This document shows, in pieces, positions 9,741-18,670 of a DNA stretch of 22,950 nucleotides (the first letter of the stretch is position 1; every line of letters begins with the position of its first letter). The translations under genes were made by a program, and so were the position numbers. The notes below the pieces were generated by a model. That model was not told the DNA's origin. It searched no databases and was given only the letters and a program-made list of their open reading frames with translations. The stretch comes from Podochytrium sp. JEL0797 (taxonomy: Eukaryota; Chytridiomycota; Chytridiomycetes; Chytridiales; Chytriomycetaceae). Where the stretch lies: assembly GCA_027596195.1 (NCBI GenBank), contig JADGJG010000353.1, forward strand, positions 1 to 22,950, given 5' to 3'.

Positions 9741-12154
9741 ATGGCGATCTTGCAGCTGCGTCGGTACTTCGTGCTATGGTTGTCCGTGCTGTGTATGATC
9801 GGAGCGGGCTCTGTATTTGCGTTCTCCATCATTGCAAGTCAGCTGCAAACGCAGTTCGCGTACACATCGTCAGATCTGAATGTCGTGTCTGGTGTGGGAT
9901 TCGCGGCGTTGTACTTTGTGAGTTACATATTCGCTCAACAGTGTAGCTGATCTCTCATGCAAAAGCCGTTTCTCTTCATTGGTCCAATCTACGACGCGTA
10001 TGGTCCCAAATGGACGCTCGGCCTCGCGATCTTGACATATTCCGGTGGTTATTTGCTTCTCTGGCTTGCGTATATCGGTTCCATATCAGGATCCGTATTT
10101 GCTGTCTCTGTATATTACTTTTTCGTCGGCATTGGTTCCACAGCAGCATACATGGCCGTGATTGGAGTGAATGTCGGAAATTTCGAACCAAAGTCGGCTG
10201 GAAAAGTAAGGTTCTCCAAATGATTGCTATGACTTATTATCCACGAAACAAATTCAGGTTACAGGATTCCTCCACTTATTTTACGCGATTTCTGGGAGCA
10301 TTTACGGCACTATTTTCAGCAGTTATTATTCCTCAAGCGTGCCGGCTTATATCATCTTTCTCGCTGTCACAGTAGGAGGCAGCGCATTCCTTTCCATCTT
10401 CACAACCATTGCTATACCCCTTCCCACCCATCAACCGCAAATTGCCCCCATCCAGTCCGTCCAACCACCCCACACCCCGAATCGTTCCCACGTCGACCAG
10501 CGAGCCCACTCCCAACTCGAACCCATCCTCCAATCCACCACCAGCCTCGACCAGACCGTCCTATCCCTCGACACCGTCTTCCTGAGCCCGCAACACAGCG
10601 TCGTGGGAGCAACCGCAAGAAGCCACTCCCGCACAGCCGGAATCGACTCGACAGACTCACTCCAAAAACACTCTACCTCACGACGCCCCAATTTCAGGGA
10701 AATGCCCGCCCTCATTACTAGTAGACACGGTTCCATCTCGAGCTTGAGTTTTCCGAAACGCCGAATCACAGCCAAAATCGCGCCAGCTGGACCGCCAGGC
10801 ACGAGAGTGTCCCGAAAAGAGCCGTCACGGTTGCAGGAATCCGTGGTCTGGAGATCCGATGAAACGGTAGAAGAAATCGGTTCCTTGGAAACGAAACAGG
10901 TCCATATCGTGGGTGCTACGAGATCCAACACGTTGCCAAACAAACCCAAAGGCTCACCTGCTGCAAAAATTGTTTCCATATTCTCGGACGAAGCAATCTC
11001 CAAACCAAACGCGACGGGATCACTTCTCATGCCTCAACGAATCCTAAGCCGTCAAGCCGGGTCTGCCAAATCCGCCGAACCACGCGTGTCAACGGATGGA
11101 GATACCTCAAATCGTCCCAGCAAAACCGAATCCACGTCCATCTTTTCAGCCGAATCGTTGCAGTGGTTACAAGACGGAATCCGGTCTCCATCGCAACGGA
11201 ACCCCAGCCAAATGACAAGCGTGTCGAAACGCGCCACAAAGACTGTGAAAAGAACCATGTCCGTGCGTCCACATATGCCGGGAGGACACCACGACGAAGG
11301 TCTCGCGAGTTTGACGTCTCTTGCCGTCAGGAACCAATCTCAGGATGGTGATTCTGACGACGCTATTGGATCTGCATGGGACATCTTGAAATCTCATGTT
11401 TTCTGGTTGTACGCATGCACGTGTATTTTCCAACAGGGCACAGCATACATGACGAACGTCGCAACAATTCTGCTCGCCCTCTACGGTCAAACGCACACCC
11501 AAACCCAAATCAACGACATGACCACCACCCACGTAACCTACATGTCCGTCTTCCAAGCCGGCGCCATGTTTTCATTCGGCGTGCTTTCAGACTACCTCGA
11601 ATCCTTGAAAATCGAATGGCTCGACAGGACCGTGTTGATGTTCATTTCTCAACTCATTCTTCTCGTTCCAGTGGCTATCTTGTCTTGGCATACTCCTTCT
11701 GATGGTATGCTGCTGTTTTGCTCCATTTGCACCGGTCTCGGGTTCGGTGCGAGCAGCTGTTTGCTTCCGATTCTGACGCAAGACTTCTTTGGACTCCAGT
11801 TTTTCGTTGAGTAGCTTCTTGTTTTCGAACAGCTCTTGGTTGACTTAAGCATCTAAACCAAAAAAAAAAATGGACATACAGGGAACCGCTGTTGGCTTCG
11901 CCATGACTGGAGTCCCGATCGGAATCCTCGCCTGCAACGCCATCTTTGGATACATTTACGACACCAACCTCTCGCAAGGCACCTTGGTGTGTTATGGGAG
12001 TGCTTGTTTTCAGGAATCTTTCCAGATTTTCACGGGAATCCAGGTCGTGGCAGTCATCACGTCGTTGTTGTTGCTAGTTTTGAGGTTGAAGCAGCGTATT
12101 GCGCATGCAAAGGCGCATTATAGGAGTATGGATATGTTGGACGGAGGTGCTTGA
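9741..12154 (+). CDS. MFS transporter, nodulin-like/MCH1-like, with large central cytosolic loop
   Basis: Exons 9741-9917, 9966-10205, 10258-11805 and 11882-12154 give 745 residues, all introns phase 0 (48-76 nt). The N-terminal half has about six membrane segments, beginning RRYFVLWLSVLCMIGAGSVF. The inter-helix motif GPIYDAYGPKW is typical of the major facilitator superfamily. Residues about 197-510 form a hydrophilic Ser/Thr/Arg-rich loop. The second half resumes at ILKSHVFWLYACTCIFQQGT and adds about six more segments, ending with a short basic cytosolic tail (RLKQRIAHAKAHYRS). Sequence style matches the nodulin-like and fungal MCH1 group, whose substrates are mostly unknown; monocarboxylate or other organic solutes are possible. 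The loop is about 315 residues and may be a phosphorylation platform. Whether the protein sits in the plasma or vacuolar membrane cannot be told. Confidence 0.9.
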
Positions 12155-12222
12155 GGAAGCACTTAGTCCAGAGGGCGGAGGAATCAGAAATTTCACCAGA
12201 AATAATTGTATCATTACGTATA

Positions 12223-12228
12223 AATAAA
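12223..12228 (+). terminator. Poly(A) signal of the MFS gene
   Basis: AATAAA in GTATAAATAAACTG, about 70 nt after the MFS stop and 124 nt before the DNMT2 start. Confidence 0.5.
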
Positions 12229-12351
12229 CTGTATCATTATTCTTAGCAAACCGACCAAAATGAGGACGCATTCATGGACTCACGCAGGTGCGGGTTTTCT
12301 CAGGTTTTGTTTTTGATTTTTTTTTGGCAACTCTTGACGTCAACCACCGCC

Positions 12352-13715
12352 ATGTCCGCTCCCGCCCCATCGCCAGCCCAACCCACACACATCCGTGCTC
12401 TCGAATTCTTTTGCGGAATCGGTGGTCTCCACTATGGACTCCAATATAGCCAACAGAACTTGGGAAAGCCCGACGGCGCACAGGACCCAACCCACCTCTG
12501 CATTGAAGTCCCCGCCGCTTTCGACATCAACCATGTAACGAACGAAGTCTATGAACACAACTTTGGAGGTACGAAGGATTTCCCTCTCCCGCATGCAGCA
12601 GCACCAACAAATCCGAACCTCACCCGTCCCCACGCCAGTCAAACCACTCCAAACCGCCATCGAAAAGCTCACCGCCCCCCAACTCGACAAATACAACGCA
12701 AACACATGGCTCCTCTCTCCCCCGTGCCAACCATTCACGCGAGGCGGCAAGAAACTCGACAACCAAGACCCTCGCTCCAAGGGCCTCTTGCACTTGATTA
12801 ACGTGCTCCCGAAACTCAAATCCCCGCCTGAATACCTGTTGCTCGAAAACGTGTTGAATTTCGAAGTCTCGCGATCGCGCGATATCTTGGTGTCCACTTT
12901 GACGCGGATGGGTTACGATTTTGAAGAGTTTCTGCTCTCACCATTACAGTTCGGAATCCCAAATGATAGGAAGCGATATTATTTGACTGCGCGGAGGCGG
13001 GCTGGAGGTCCCACGGCAGAAGGCAATGCGTTGTGGGAGGATGAGGAGGATTTGGTCGAGGTCCCGTTGGATTTGAAAACAGAGTGGGATCTGGAGGTTC
13101 CACCGACTCAGAAGCTCTCGCAATTCCTCGACGCGGGTCTCGCTGGCAAAATTGGCGGATCAACGCCACACATGCCAGCTGCGAATCCCTTCGCGGTGGC
13201 CAAAGACAACGGTGGCGTGATGGAGGATGTCGAAGCGTTCAAGATACCCGAGGCATTTGTGAAGAAGCGAAAGTTTATCAGCGATGGTTATGTTGTGGGT
13301 CCGGCGGAGAAAAAGTCGGCGTGCTTCACGAAAGCTTATGGTCATCACGGAATTGGTGCAGGATCGTTCTTGCAAACGAAGGGCTTTGATGTGAGCTGCC
13401 GATTTGCTGTGATAACGTGTAACTGAACGTGGCGACGATGTGTAGATTCCCAAGAGTTCGATTGAACCAGTCGATGCAGTTGAGGCGTATGGGTTGAGAT
13501 TTTTTAGCCCCACAGAAGTGGCACGATTGCATGGATTCCCTGTTCCCGGAAGCGATTTCTGTGCCAAGGAAGCAGGAGAGAAGGAGTACAAGACATTCAC
13601 GTTTCCTGCGACCACCACTCTGATTCAGCGATATCGCGTTTTAGGCAATTCACTAAGTGTCGTGGTTGTGGGAGAACTGTTGAAGCATAAGGTGTTTCCG
13701 TTTTCAAAGAAATAA
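12352..13715 (+). CDS. TRDMT1/DNMT2-like: DNMT2-type tRNA (cytosine-5) methyltransferase
   Basis: The family methylates C38 in the anticodon loop of tRNA-Asp and some other tRNAs using S-adenosylmethionine. Exons 12352-12568, 12639-13390 and 13446-13715 give 412 residues. Motif I is LEFFCGIGGLHYGL (about 17-30). Motif IV SPPCQPFTRGG carries catalytic Cys102. Motif VI is ENV at 142-144, and motif VIII is QFGIPNDRKRYYL. The CFTKAYGHHGIGAGSFLQ segment is characteristic of DNMT2 rather than DNMT1/3. SPTEVARLHGFP and the terminal GNSLSV motif X complete the fold. There are no N-terminal chromatin domains. The first intron could close on several AGs; the 12638 acceptor restores frame and alignment (HNFG then VKPLQ). 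An in-frame ATG at 12274 would add 26 hydrophobic residues, but the 12352 ATG has the better context (CCACCGCCATG). It is slightly longer than animal homologues. Confidence 0.95.
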
Positions 13716-13716
13716 A
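13711..13716 (+). terminator. AATAAA hexamer overlapping the DNMT2 stop codon
   Basis: AATAAA encloses the TAA stop at 13713-13715. No closer alternative hexamer is seen downstream before the next ORF at 13778. Confidence 0.45.
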
Positions 13717-13777
13717 GGCGGGGATTTCTTGTAAGGATGATATTTTGGTTCACTTGTGTTGGGATTTGGGCCCTTGA

Positions 13778-14086
13778 ATGAGCAACTGGATGCCCTTTGC
13801 ATCCCTCCAGCTCTCAGCTGCTGGTCTGCCTTTCTCCACTCCTCCTCCCTTCCCACAAGCCGCCACAATCTCAGAAGATCTTCAACTCCTCCAAAAAAAA
13901 CTGTCCTCACGTCTCAAAAATCACGGATCCCCGCCACACCCACTCGCAAAAATTTTGATCAACGTTTTCGAACCGCGATTTCGCGTGCGGGTGGGGGAAG
14001 AACCCGCGAATCTGGTAGTCGTAGAGGTTGCCATTGATCGAAAACAAAACGAACTGGCAGGTTCGGCCGGTGGGGGAATCAGTTGA
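13778..14086 (+). CDS. Possible small protein, 102 residues, unrecognised
   Basis: An uninterrupted ATG-started frame begins 62 bp after the DNMT2 stop, on the same strand. The predicted protein begins MSNWMPFASLQL, has a Pro/Ser stretch, then a helical-looking segment (EDLQLLQKKLSSRLKNHG). A beta-like stretch follows with alternating hydrophobics (FRVRVGEEPANLVVVEVA) and a Gly-rich end. No membrane segment or signal peptide is apparent and I recognise no family. Codon use looks gene-like. A similar-length antisense frame covers the same bases, so one of the two may be a shadow. Confidence 0.35.
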   Translation: MSNWMPFASLQLSAAGLPFSTPPPFPQAATISEDLQLLQKKLSSRLKNHGSPPHPLAKILINVFEPRFRVRVGEEPANLVVVEVAIDRKQNELAGSAGGGIS

Positions 14087-14469
14087 TATCCTCCTTTCAC
14101 GAATCGGAACCAATTAGTATCCGCCCTCCATAAAGACATTCCTCAGTCCCCAGTTAGTTGATTACCATCAAATAGGCTGGTTTTTGAATTTAAGATATTG
14201 ATGTCGAGTGCGATTTCAAAGCTGCATACAATTCGTTGAGTTGGCAGGGGTTTACTTTGTCGCGTCCTCTCACACCTTGGTTATACGAAAAAGAAGAGAA
14301 AAACGGAGGGAGAAAATTGGGAGAAGAAGAAGGGAGCGCGAAATCTGGAATCGCGTCACTTCGTCTTTTTCTAGTCGTTCAAGTTTGACAAGGCATTTTG
14401 GTGCGCGTGCTGGGGTGCATGGCAGAAAGTATCATTTTTCGGACACTGTCATTTCGAACGAAAAAAAAC
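14087..14469. other. Upstream region of the Aurora kinase gene, with GA-rich tract
   Basis: No gene is seen apart from spurious short frames. A purine-rich tract (GA repeats) occupies about 14285-14341, roughly 130-185 bp before the Aurora start. It could be part of the promoter. No TATA box is evident. Confidence 0.4.
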
Positions 14470-16038
14470 ATGTTTGGGCGGGAGCACACGACGACAGGTC
14501 ACACTGCGGCGTCCAAGGTTTGCTTTGTGATGCAGCCAGGCGTCGCTCACGGCTCTGCTCCTAGACTTCGCGCGCGCCTTTGGCGAAGCCTGCCTCGAAG
14601 CCTTTGCACGCCACGGAGTCGCACGCCCCGCGCGCCGCCGCCGCTCACGCCCCAGCGCAACCTAAAGCCGCCAAGGCCGCAGAGCCAGCCACTGCTGCGC
14701 CTAAACCCGCAACCGCCGCCGTCCCGAAAACCGCCGACGCGGCGCCGCAACAACAAAATGGCGCCGACGAAAGGCGCTGGTCCCTCGCCGACTTTGACGT
14801 CGGCCGCGCTCTTGGAAAGGGCAAATTTGGCCGTGTGTATCTCGCGAGAGAAAAGAAGTCGGGTTACGTCGTCGCCCTCAAGATTCTCTTCAAGAACGAG
14901 CTGATCGAGTCAAAAGTCGAGAAGCAGTTACGGCGCGAGATTGAGATCCAGTCACACTTGAGGTATTCTCTCTTCTATTATTTGTATCTTATTATTTATG
15001 TGCTAACTAAAAATATTCAAAGGCACCCAAACATCCTCAGGCTTTACGGATACTTTTACGACGCAAAGCGCGTCTATCTGATTCTCGAATATGCCGCACA
15101 GGGCGAACTGTATAAGCAGCTGAGGAAGGTCAACAGATTCACTGAAGAACTTTGCGCCGCGGTATATACGCTTCGAAACCTTTTCCGCCCGCGATTTGCG
15201 ACACTCACACAACACTCCATTTCAATCAGTACATTGGGCAAATGGCCGATGCCCTCAACTACCTCCACAAGAAACACGTGATTCATCGCGACATAAAGCC
15301 AGGTTTGCGTCTCGTGCTTTTTCTCGAATTTTTGTCGTGTCTTCTAACTTCTCTTTCGGATTCGGAATAGAGAACCTTCTGATTGGGTTAAAAGGAGAGC
15401 TCAAGATTGCCGACTTTGGTTGGTCCGTCCATGCTCCGAATACGAGGTACTTTGCCACGCATGCGTCAAATCCCTTTTCATTTCACCACCAACTCATCTC
15501 GGACACAATTCAGGCGGCAAACGCTTTGTGGAACTTTAGATTACCTGCCCCCGGAAATGGTGGAAGGCAAGGAACACACGGATGCCGTCGATCTCTGGAG
15601 TCTGGGAGTGTTGATGTACGAGTTTTTGGTGGGAGTACCCCCGTTCGAGGACAGGACGTCCTTCAAAGCCACGTACCGTCGAATTGCCAAAGTCGATTTG
15701 AAGATTCCCAGTTTCTTGTCCAAGGAGGCGGGGGATCTGATCACGAAGGTGCGATAATTTTTCCTCTCTCCTCTCACCTTTTCCTTTGCTTACTTAAACC
15801 GTGTTTTCTTTTCCGCGCTTCTTTTCAGCTTCTACAATATCAACCCGAGAAGCGCATCCCATTAGACCAAGTCATGAAACACCCATGGATCGTCAAACAC
15901 GATGCCGCACGCGCCGCCAAAGTCGCGGCTTCTTTGGACGGCGGTCCCAAAGAGACGGATGCGGCAGTTGCATCGGTTACGACGGCTGTCAAGGACATGT
16001 CTGTAAAGAGCAATAGTGGAACGATGCCTTCGCCGTGA
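14470..16038 (+). CDS. Aurora/IPL1/ARK1-like: Aurora-family serine/threonine kinase
   Basis: Catalytic subunit of the chromosomal passenger or spindle-pole kinase controlling chromosome segregation and cytokinesis. Seven exons: 14470-14517, 14565-14962, 15023-15161, 15230-15302, 15371-15446, 15514-15748, 15829-16038, giving 392 residues. An Ala/Pro/Lys-rich N-terminus (to about 87) precedes [23 protein letters not shown], with VALK lysine 122 and helix-C Glu141. Then come HRDIKPENLL (Asp216), the Aurora hallmark DFGWSVHAP (Asp234) and [16 protein letters not shown] with the activation-loop Thr248. Animal enzymes usually have RRTT; here the first Thr is Gln and the second, phosphorylated one is kept. 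[19 protein letters not shown] and KHPWI close the domain. A single Aurora with a short N-terminus cannot be typed as A or B. The first exon is inferred: an in-frame TAG at 14562 forces splicing, and GTTTGC...CTCCTAG to the 14470 ATG restores frame. Confidence 0.94.
15001..15010 (+). promoter_or_regulatory. Intron branch site in the Aurora gene
   Basis: TGCTAACTAA, a near-consensus CTAAC branch site, lies about 12-20 nt before the acceptor at 15021-15022. A second CTAAC occurs in the intron at 15303-15370. Confidence 0.65.
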
Positions 16039-16113
16039 AATTTGTGTGCGTGTCAGACTCGGAACCTCTTGCGTTTTTTGTGTGATTTTTTGTGGGCAAG
16101 GGCACGCTTGTCT

Positions 16114-16979
16114 CTACCGTGCTTTTTTATTATTGGAAGTCGGCTCTACAGAATAAATATGATGTTTGAAAAAATGAGAAAAGAGAAACGGGTGGAGCAC
16201 TCCGACTTCCACCAACCAATCCGACCCTCTCGCATCCCCCACAACCCCCATCGACGCGGAAACAGCGCAAATCCCAACCACAAACACGCACCCAATAAAC
16301 AGACTCTGAATCACAACCCACTGCGTTCTCGTCATCTTGATGACCACCGCGTAGTCGGTGTCGCCGCGATATGGGAGAGAAGATTCCTCTTGAATCGTTT
16401 TGAGCACGTCCATCTCGTCCTTCACCAAAGGAATCCCCACAACCGCAATCTCTCCCTTCCCCTCCTCACCTCCAACCAATTGCTGCACCACAACCGGCGA
16501 CTCACACCCCGTTCTCACAAACGCATCGAGATTTCCACCCGCACCGTCCCGTCGCGACCTGAGATACACCACCAACCGTCTCGTCCCATTCCTGCCTCGA
16601 CGCGATTTCAAGGCGTGAGACTTGTGCGTCTTCTTTGCGCGAGGGAGAACCGGCGTTTGTTCCTCCTCCTCGTCCGCAACCGTTGACTCGTTTTCCTGCT
16701 CTTCCTCCACCCGCTGAACCTCTTCGTCTACGTACTGATCGTCATCCTCCTCTTCCCGCAGTGGCTGCTGGATCGATTGAGTCGCTTTCACTATCGCATC
16801 TATGATTCCGAAAGAACGGTGAGTCAACAATCGATTGCCCCGCGGCGGGACAAAAACAACAACGTACACAATCCAATCAGTGTGCCCGACACGGCCATGA
16901 AGGCTTTGACGTTGTTGCGATGTTTGGGGTTCGACCGCACCGTTTCGTAAACGCGCGCGGCAGAGGCAGAGATTGACAT
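16114..16979 (-). CDS. Unrecognised protein with two predicted membrane segments and acidic middle
   Basis: Exons 16979-16868 and 16799-16114 give 265 residues; the 68-nt intron (GTACGT...CATAG) is the only reading that joins both frames. Residues about 27-44 (AFMAVSGTLIGLYAIVKA) form a likely membrane anchor after a short, positively charged N-terminus. An acidic linker follows (EEEDDDQYVDEEVQ, later DEEEEQ) and then a Lys/Arg-rich stretch. A globular-looking region begins RRLVVYLRSRRDG and contains VVVQQLVGG and IAVVGIPLVKDEMDVLKTI. A second hydrophobic segment, VVIQSLFIGCVFVVGICAVSA, lies near the C-terminus. The layout of an anchor plus a Rossmann-like domain vaguely recalls peroxisomal anchor proteins, but I cannot support that. 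The last 30 codons run into the convergent Aurora 3' region and may not all be translated; a C-terminal intron is possible. Confidence 0.6.
16152..16157 (+). terminator. Poly(A) signal of the Aurora gene
   Basis: AATAAA about 115 nt after the Aurora stop, inside the 3' end of the convergent minus-strand frame, implying overlapping transcripts. Confidence 0.5.
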
Positions 16980-17377
16980 TTTTTTTGGCGGATTCTTTGC
17001 TGGGCGTCTGCGATTGCAAGATTTGCATGGAACAGCAGATTGCAGAGGAATTGTCGCACATGGGAGTATATAGCGTGATAAGTCGCGGGAGGGGGGGGGG
17101 GGGGTTGCTTGCCGCTTATGGCTTGCCAGCGATTAAAGATCGAGATTTGTGTATCTTGCTTGAAGAACGAGGCAGAGAATCTGATCTCATCCTTCTCTCC
17201 TTCTCTCTTTTTTTCTCTGAATTTTACATTTATTTTTCGCCTCAACAAGCCAAAAACAACAAAACACCCTATACTACACATTTTGGCAAAACAAAAAAAA
17301 GAATAACGAGCACATCACACGCGCAAAAAAAAGAAAATACAAGAATGTCCACACTCCACAGGTTAAAAATTGTTCCT
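16980..17377. other. Intergenic interval with 14-base G run
   Basis: This separates the two-TM protein start from the end of the first zinc-finger gene. It holds an uninterrupted run of 14 G at 17091-17104, a pyrimidine-rich stretch (about 17184-17222) and a TTTATT at 17229-17234, which on the minus strand is a possible AATAAA for the zinc-finger transcript. A TATATA near 17067-17073 could serve the minus-strand two-TM gene. No gene is seen. Confidence 0.45.
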
Positions 17378-18175
17378 TCAATTGTCCACCAAAATGTCAC
17401 ACCCAAAGCACGGACTCTTGTCATGCTGGTGTCTCTTGACATCAAATCTACGCGTAAACTTCTTGTCGCAGCCCTGACACGAAAACAGCTTCATTCCGAG
17501 GTGTGTCGAGTAGTGCGCTCGGAGGTTGAAGGAGCGGTCAAAAGATCGGTTGCAGTCTTCGTAGGGGCAGCTGAAAATGGTTACGGAGCCTGTAGAGATT
17601 TGATTTGAAGGGAGGGGAAAGGAAAAAATTTAGAGGTTTTGACCCACGAGGGACGTTTTCGCGCCACCCTCCAAGAAAAAAAAATTGAACTCACCGCGTC
17701 GCAGCACCTTTTTGGTCGTTTTGCAATTCGAAATATCCACGTTTCTATAAAGCGACCCAAGCGAATTCGATCTCTGCTTTCTCGTCTTCATCACATCCAT
17801 CCCGTCGTCGTCCTCCTCATCATCGTCGGGCTCCTGTTTGACAGGCGAAGGCGACGTCGGTTCCCCATCGCTATGGCACGATGAATCGTCTCCACTGCTG
17901 CTCCCATGCATGAAGGTCGGCGTGTGGAGATTCTCCGCGGTGGTCTTGCTAACCGGGATGGATATTTGGAGCGCTTCAGGGTTGATGGTGGCTACGATGC
18001 TAGGGGGCAGGGAAAGACCCGAGATGGGTGACGCAGGGTGGATGGCCTTGCCGCCCCCGAACCACCACTCATAGGTCTCGAGCATGAGTTGGTTGTCGCT
18101 GGGGGTGAGACGTTGGTTGGTTGTAGTCATGGAAGGACAGGGGGGAAATTCGAATTTTTTTTTGGGTTGGTCCAT
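17378..18175 (-). CDS. Tandem zinc-finger paralogue 1 (WWFG/C2H2/C2HC)
   Basis: Exons 18175-17695 and 17589-17378 give 230 residues; the 105-nt intron is GTGAGT...CTACAG. The N-terminal motif LMLETYEWWFG (30-40) is shared with two downstream paralogues. The middle is Ser/Pro-rich and acidic (SPVKQEPDDDEEDDD), probably disordered and possibly an activation or sumoylation region. VDISNCKTTKK precedes finger 1: Cys168, Cys173, His186, His190 (C-x4-C-x12-H-x3-H). Finger 2 is C-x2-C (198, 201), His214, then His216 or Cys221. The tail is CFGCDILVDN. A nuclear sequence-specific DNA-binding factor is likely. The ATG at 18175 has A at -3; an internal ATG at 18130 aligns better with the other paralogues' starts and may be the real one. 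Confidence 0.85.
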
Positions 18176-18642
18176 TTCCGTTGCTTGTGAGGGTTGGCGG
18201 AAGAACGAAATTTTTTAAATGAGGGTTGATTTCGTGCGAAGCAATCAACCGTTTCAGAAGTCCGCGGAAGCTGCGCAGTGGAGAGAGTCTTTCAGGGACT
18301 GATGCGTAGATGCTGCTTTGACTGTTTCAGACTCCCCTCTCACCAGGAAGAATTCCAAAAAATAGAATAAACACGGGAAAGCGACCACCTTTAATCCACG
18401 CCCTTTGTCAAAAAGCGGGACGAGCATCACGTTCTGCAACTCGCAAGAAACAGCGAAAGATCAGCGCGAGTGTCTTTTCCTTCCTTTGTGTCTAAGTCCA
18501 GAGGGGGCGAGGTGCCACTCTCGCCACCAAGCCCGAGGAACAAGCCCAATGGACCCCTACGATCACTCCGCGATCAACTTTTGCGATCAAATCTGCCTTA
18601 AAAAATGAAACAGACTCTCTTTCCTATATACAATGTTTTGAT
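18176..18642. other. Intergenic interval upstream of zinc-finger paralogue 1
   Basis: No gene is seen. A GTTTCAGAA...GCTGCGCA block at 18251-18278 resembles one upstream of the second paralogue and may be a conserved promoter element. The 3' UTR of paralogue 2 occupies the right end. Confidence 0.4.
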
Positions 18643-18648
18643 TTTATT
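18643..18648 (-). terminator. Poly(A) signal of zinc-finger paralogue 2
   Basis: AATAAA on the minus strand, 23-28 nt past the stop codon. Confidence 0.5.
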
Positions 18649-18670
18649 TCCCCTTCCTTCTGGGCTCAAT

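Noticed and set aside
10431..11030. 199-codon minus-strand ORF within the MFS gene
   Set aside because: Antisense to the hydrophilic loop, which is continuous in frame with transmembrane segments on both sides.
12274..12351. Upstream in-frame ATG for DNMT2 giving a signal-peptide-like extension
   Set aside because: The hydrophobic stretch comes from a T-rich leader, a secreted tRNA methyltransferase makes no sense, and the 12352 ATG has a far better context.
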